From: an uncultured cyanobacterium
GTDB taxonomy: Bacteria > Cyanobacteriota > Cyanobacteriia > Cyanobacteriales > Chroococcidiopsidaceae
NCBI GenBank assembly: GCA_946221495.1
Contig: CAMIFA010000120.1
Location: forward strand, 1-16,487
Length of the DNA stretch: 16,487 nucleotides
Direction of reading: 5' to 3'
Every line of letters begins with the position of its first letter. Within the stretch, counting starts at the first letter, position 1. A program made the translations under genes and the position numbers. The notes under the pieces were generated by a model. It worked only from the letters and a program-made list of their open reading frames with translations, did not search any database and was not told the DNA's origin. Shown piece after piece: positions 14,636 through 16,487 of this stretch.

Positions 14636-14887
14636 TTAAAATATCCTCATATCATTGTTTTCTTCAGGTTCGCTTCTATAATCTCTTGGCGGCAAAGCTC
14701 GTTTAGTGCTGATTAGAACCAGTATTAAAACTAAAAGCTGGAGTTGCCAAGGTGCTAACACTAAACTCAAAATTAGGCTAAAAACTGTAGCTAAAATCAT
14801 GAGTTCCGCAATATCAGCAGCAGAATTTTTAAAGATATAACCAGCTACTAGAGTAATCGTTAGGGGAATTAGAAAAAACAAGCACAT
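14636..14887 (-). CDS. Small two-helix membrane protein
   Basis: The product is 83 residues from ATG 14887, which has AAAGG at good spacing. A frame also opens at GTG 14896 (86 residues), but there the ribosome binding site would touch the start codon. Two hydrophobic helices (about residues 4-20 and 27-60, the second perhaps a double pass) are followed by a charged tail with RDYRSEPEENND. It lies between two coiled-coil genes with very short gaps on both sides, so it is probably a membrane anchor or channel partner for them. I recognise no family. A holin-like role is conceivable from size alone, but nothing specific supports it. Confidence 0.7.
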   Translation of the reverse strand: MCLFFLIPLTITLVAGYIFKNSAADIAELMILATVFSLILSLVLAPWQLQLLVLILVLISTKRALPPRDYRSEPEENNDMRIF

Positions 14888-14899
14888 ATTTGTCACCTT

Positions 14900-15895
14900 T
14901 CAAAATATGTCAATTGCATCAAGTACACTATTAATGGCTTCAACAGCTACTTGGGCAGCAACTAACTGAGGTAATACTGGACTTAAGGAAGTGGTTACAC
15001 CTGAACCCGTACTCATGAGCGCGATGTTCTCACCAACTTCTGAAATTAGTGCCTCTACGGAATTGTCAATTGCATTGCTATAGGCATCATTCAACTCGCC
15101 TGTGAGAGTCTCTCCAGCGTATTCGCCAGTTGATTGTAAAATTTCTGCAACTCGCGCTTTTAAATCGTCTCCGTATCCTTCAACGTCATCACCGAAGCTA
15201 GTAAATGAGTCGCTAAAATTACCTTCAAATTCATCAAAGCTAGAGGTAATTTGTTCTGTGTGTTCCCCAGTTAGATGGTCACTGAAGTTGCTAAAGTAGG
15301 TTTCAATATCTGAAGTGTGGGTTTCGCTAACGTCGTTATCTAGCTCCTCAAAGCTTGTCTCAGTCTCAGACTGAAAGGTTTCAACTTGTTGTTGCAGTTG
15401 AGCGATCGCTTCTGTCAATTCATCAAAGGTGTTCTGGGTTGTCTCCTTACCTTGTGCTAAAGACTCTTCCACGTTGGCGATCGCTTCTGCTAATTCACCA
15501 AAAGACTCTTTCAGCTCAGTAAAGCTCCCCTCTAGTTCTGTCTGGCTATTATTAACCTCTGACTCAAAAGTACCCTGAGCTGCTTCTACAGACTGTGACG
15601 CTTCATCTAATTTTGCTTGGAGATCGTTTATAGCTTGCTGGAGAGTATCAATTTCTGCTGTTGTCTCTCCTTCAGCACTGTTAAATTCATCTAGAGATGT
15701 TTGCAAAGACTCGGTCAAAGTTTCTAAACTATTACTTAAACTTTCAGCAGACTCATCTAAAGTTTCAGTTTCAGATTCCAGCCCTGAACAAGCCTCATTC
15801 ATTTGATCACAAGCTTGATCAAGTATACCTAAAAGCTCGTTTAATTTATCAGCAGCTTCTTCAATGTTCTGACCAAACTCCAGAACTTGTGGCAT
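14900..15895 (-). CDS. Highly acidic coiled-coil protein, first gene of operon 2
   Basis: The 331-residue product has an extreme excess of Glu and Asp. Its long helical region (about residues 10-200) is followed by a Phe-, Asp- and Ser-rich segment (about 200-250) and a moderately hydrophobic C-terminus with SLSPVLPQLVAAQVAVEA. Starting with MPQVLEFGQNIEEAADKLNE, it shows no signal peptide. It is the first gene after the duplicated upstream element (15924-15975), with the ATG 28 bp away. The hydrophobic tail behind a long helical stalk recalls alpha-helical pore-forming toxins in general shape only; there is no sequence motif to confirm that. Its function is unknown. Confidence 0.85.
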   Translation of the reverse strand: MPQVLEFGQNIEEAADKLNELLGILDQACDQMNEACSGLESETETLDESAESLSNSLETLTESLQTSLDEFNSAEGETTAEIDTLQQAINDLQAKLDEASQSVEAAQGTFESEVNNSQTELEGSFTELKESFGELAEAIANVEESLAQGKETTQNTFDELTEAIAQLQQQVETFQSETETSFEELDNDVSETHTSDIETYFSNFSDHLTGEHTEQITSSFDEFEGNFSDSFTSFGDDVEGYGDDLKARVAEILQSTGEYAGETLTGELNDAYSNAIDNSVEALISEVGENIALMSTGSGVTTSLSPVLPQLVAAQVAVEAINSVLDAIDIF

Positions 15896-15923
15896 AGCAA
15901 TAAACTCTTCTAACTAAATTAAC

Positions 15924-15975
15924 TTGTACACTAATCTTCTCGGTCTACTTTTATTCACTTATGCACTTCACAAGT
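15924..15975 (-). promoter_or_regulatory. 52-nt conserved upstream element, copy A
   Basis: This is the counterpart of 5230-5281 (45/52 identical, ungapped). It lies 28 bp before the ATG of the first gene of operon 2 and 13 bp after the hairpin at 15983-16013; the other copy has 14 bp there. It shows the dyad ACTTGTGAA / TGCATAAGT and conserved TAAAAGTAG and GTACAA. On this side ACTT-GTG-AAGT also forms a short perfect inverted repeat within it. Confidence 0.65.
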
Positions 15976-15982
15976 GTTCAAT

Positions 15983-16013
15983 AAAAAAAATCAGACGAGT
16001 GGTACGCCTGATT
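15983..16013 (-). terminator. Rho-independent terminator after membrane-anchored coiled-coil gene (copy A hairpin)
   Basis: Read on the minus strand, AATCAGGCG, loop TACCACT and CGTCTGATT form a 9-bp stem (one G-T pair) followed by a run of eight Ts. It lies 37 bp after the stop codon of the gene at 16051-16467, on the same strand. It separates that gene from operon 2 and is homologous to the hairpin at 5191-5215. Confidence 0.8.
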
Positions 16014-16050
16014 AACATAATTACTAAAAGCTATTTATGTAGTTCAAATT

Positions 16051-16467
16051 TCATATCCGCTTGAGCTTTTGTAATTCAGCTTTTGCTTTATCCAAGCCTC
16101 TCTGTTGAATAATCAAATTTTCTAAATCACTCTTCAAAAAAGTTTGATTCTTTTTAAATTCACTAACATGAGTCAGTAAATGCTCACGAAAGCTATCAAT
16201 AACTCTTCTCAAACGTTCCTCTTCTGCTTCCAACGCCCTAACTAAATCTTGCGCTAACTTCTCTACACTAATTTTTGCAAAAGACTGGTAATAATTTTGT
16301 AATTCTCTTCTTAGTTTTTTCGCTTCATCCTCTAACTTTTGCTGACCATCTTGAGAATAGTTGTAAAATAGGAGAAGAAATAAGAAACAAAGAGGAACGG
16401 CTAACCCAATAGTTAGCAAAACAGGGTTATCCTTAAACCCAAATATGGGCTTAAAAATATTTTTCAT
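16051..16467 (-). CDS. Membrane-anchored coiled-coil protein
   Basis: The product has 138 residues. A short basic N-terminus precedes one strong membrane helix (about residues 15-36, rich in Leu and Phe). A cytoplasmic or periplasmic coiled coil rich in Lys, Glu and Arg follows (about 42-138). Positively charged residues before the helix suggest the N-terminus stays inside, which would place the coiled coil outside the cytoplasm. Unlike the other coiled-coil proteins here it is basic rather than acidic, so it could bind them by charge; that is inference. It is followed by a strong terminator and thus belongs to a separate transcript, perhaps with genes beyond the right edge. No family recognised. 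Confidence 0.8.
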   Translation of the reverse strand: MKNIFKPIFGFKDNPVLLTIGLAVPLCFLFLLLFYNYSQDGQQKLEDEAKKLRRELQNYYQSFAKISVEKLAQDLVRALEAEEERLRRVIDSFREHLLTHVSEFKKNQTFLKSDLENLIIQQRGLDKAKAELQKLKRI

Positions 16468-16487
16468 AAAATCTCTTCTATTTTACA

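Noticed and set aside
5356..16467. Type VI, phage-tail-like or type VII secretion locus
   Set aside because: No sheath, tube, baseplate, VgrG, WXG/LXG motif or FtsK-like ATPase is visible, only coiled coils and toxin-like genes.

Overview
The window looks cyanobacterial, most likely a large-genome filamentous or colonial type. The octamer GCGATCGC (HIP1) recurs in and between genes. The left part carries a sigma-like gene, a DUF1822 gene and a caspase-like gene, a mix typical of such genomes. Base composition is moderately AT-rich. I see no rRNA, tRNA, CRISPR array, recognisable transposase or housekeeping gene, so this is accessory DNA.

Layout. (1) 1-4963, minus strand: a divergent sigma-70-like protein (4963-3278) tightly coupled to a DUF1822 protein (3266-2091). 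After about 650 bp comes a caspase-like peptidase (1441-1, cut by the window edge) with 54-residue tandem repeats. (2) 4964-5355: an intergenic region shared by the divergent sigma gene and the plus-strand operon, with a hairpin and a 52-bp element. (3) 5356-10657, plus strand: two tandem paralogous coiled-coil proteins, a glycine-zipper toxin-like protein resembling polymorphic toxin type 5, a 230-aa protein in the immunity-gene position, a third coiled-coil protein, and a toxin-like protein resembling polymorphic toxin type 44. The two toxin-like proteins share a 26-residue N-terminus and a 50-nt leader but differ in the rest. (4) 10713-12661: two 225-bp inverted MITE-like units, about 96% identical, flank a secreted fusion of an M23 peptidase and a DUF4344-like metallopeptidase. 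(5) 12756-16467, minus strand: two more transcription units converge on the same island. One is a membrane-anchored coiled-coil protein with its own terminator. The other is a four-gene operon: two acidic coiled-coil proteins around a small two-helix membrane protein, then a coiled-coil protein paralogous to the one at 8989-9879.

How it may work together (inference). The two coiled-coil operons begin downstream of homologous ~90-bp modules: a terminator-like hairpin, a T-rich stretch and a 52-nt element with 45/52 identity. They are therefore probably co-regulated. One copy lies directly upstream of the divergent sigma-like gene. The tagged toxin domains, a candidate immunity gene, many long acidic helical proteins without signal peptides, two small membrane proteins and a peptidoglycan-peptidase-like fusion fit an undescribed effector delivery or conflict system. 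The sigma-DUF1822-caspase cluster would be its possible regulatory or suicide arm. Domain calls come from motif recognition without database searches, and export and function are not shown by the sequence.
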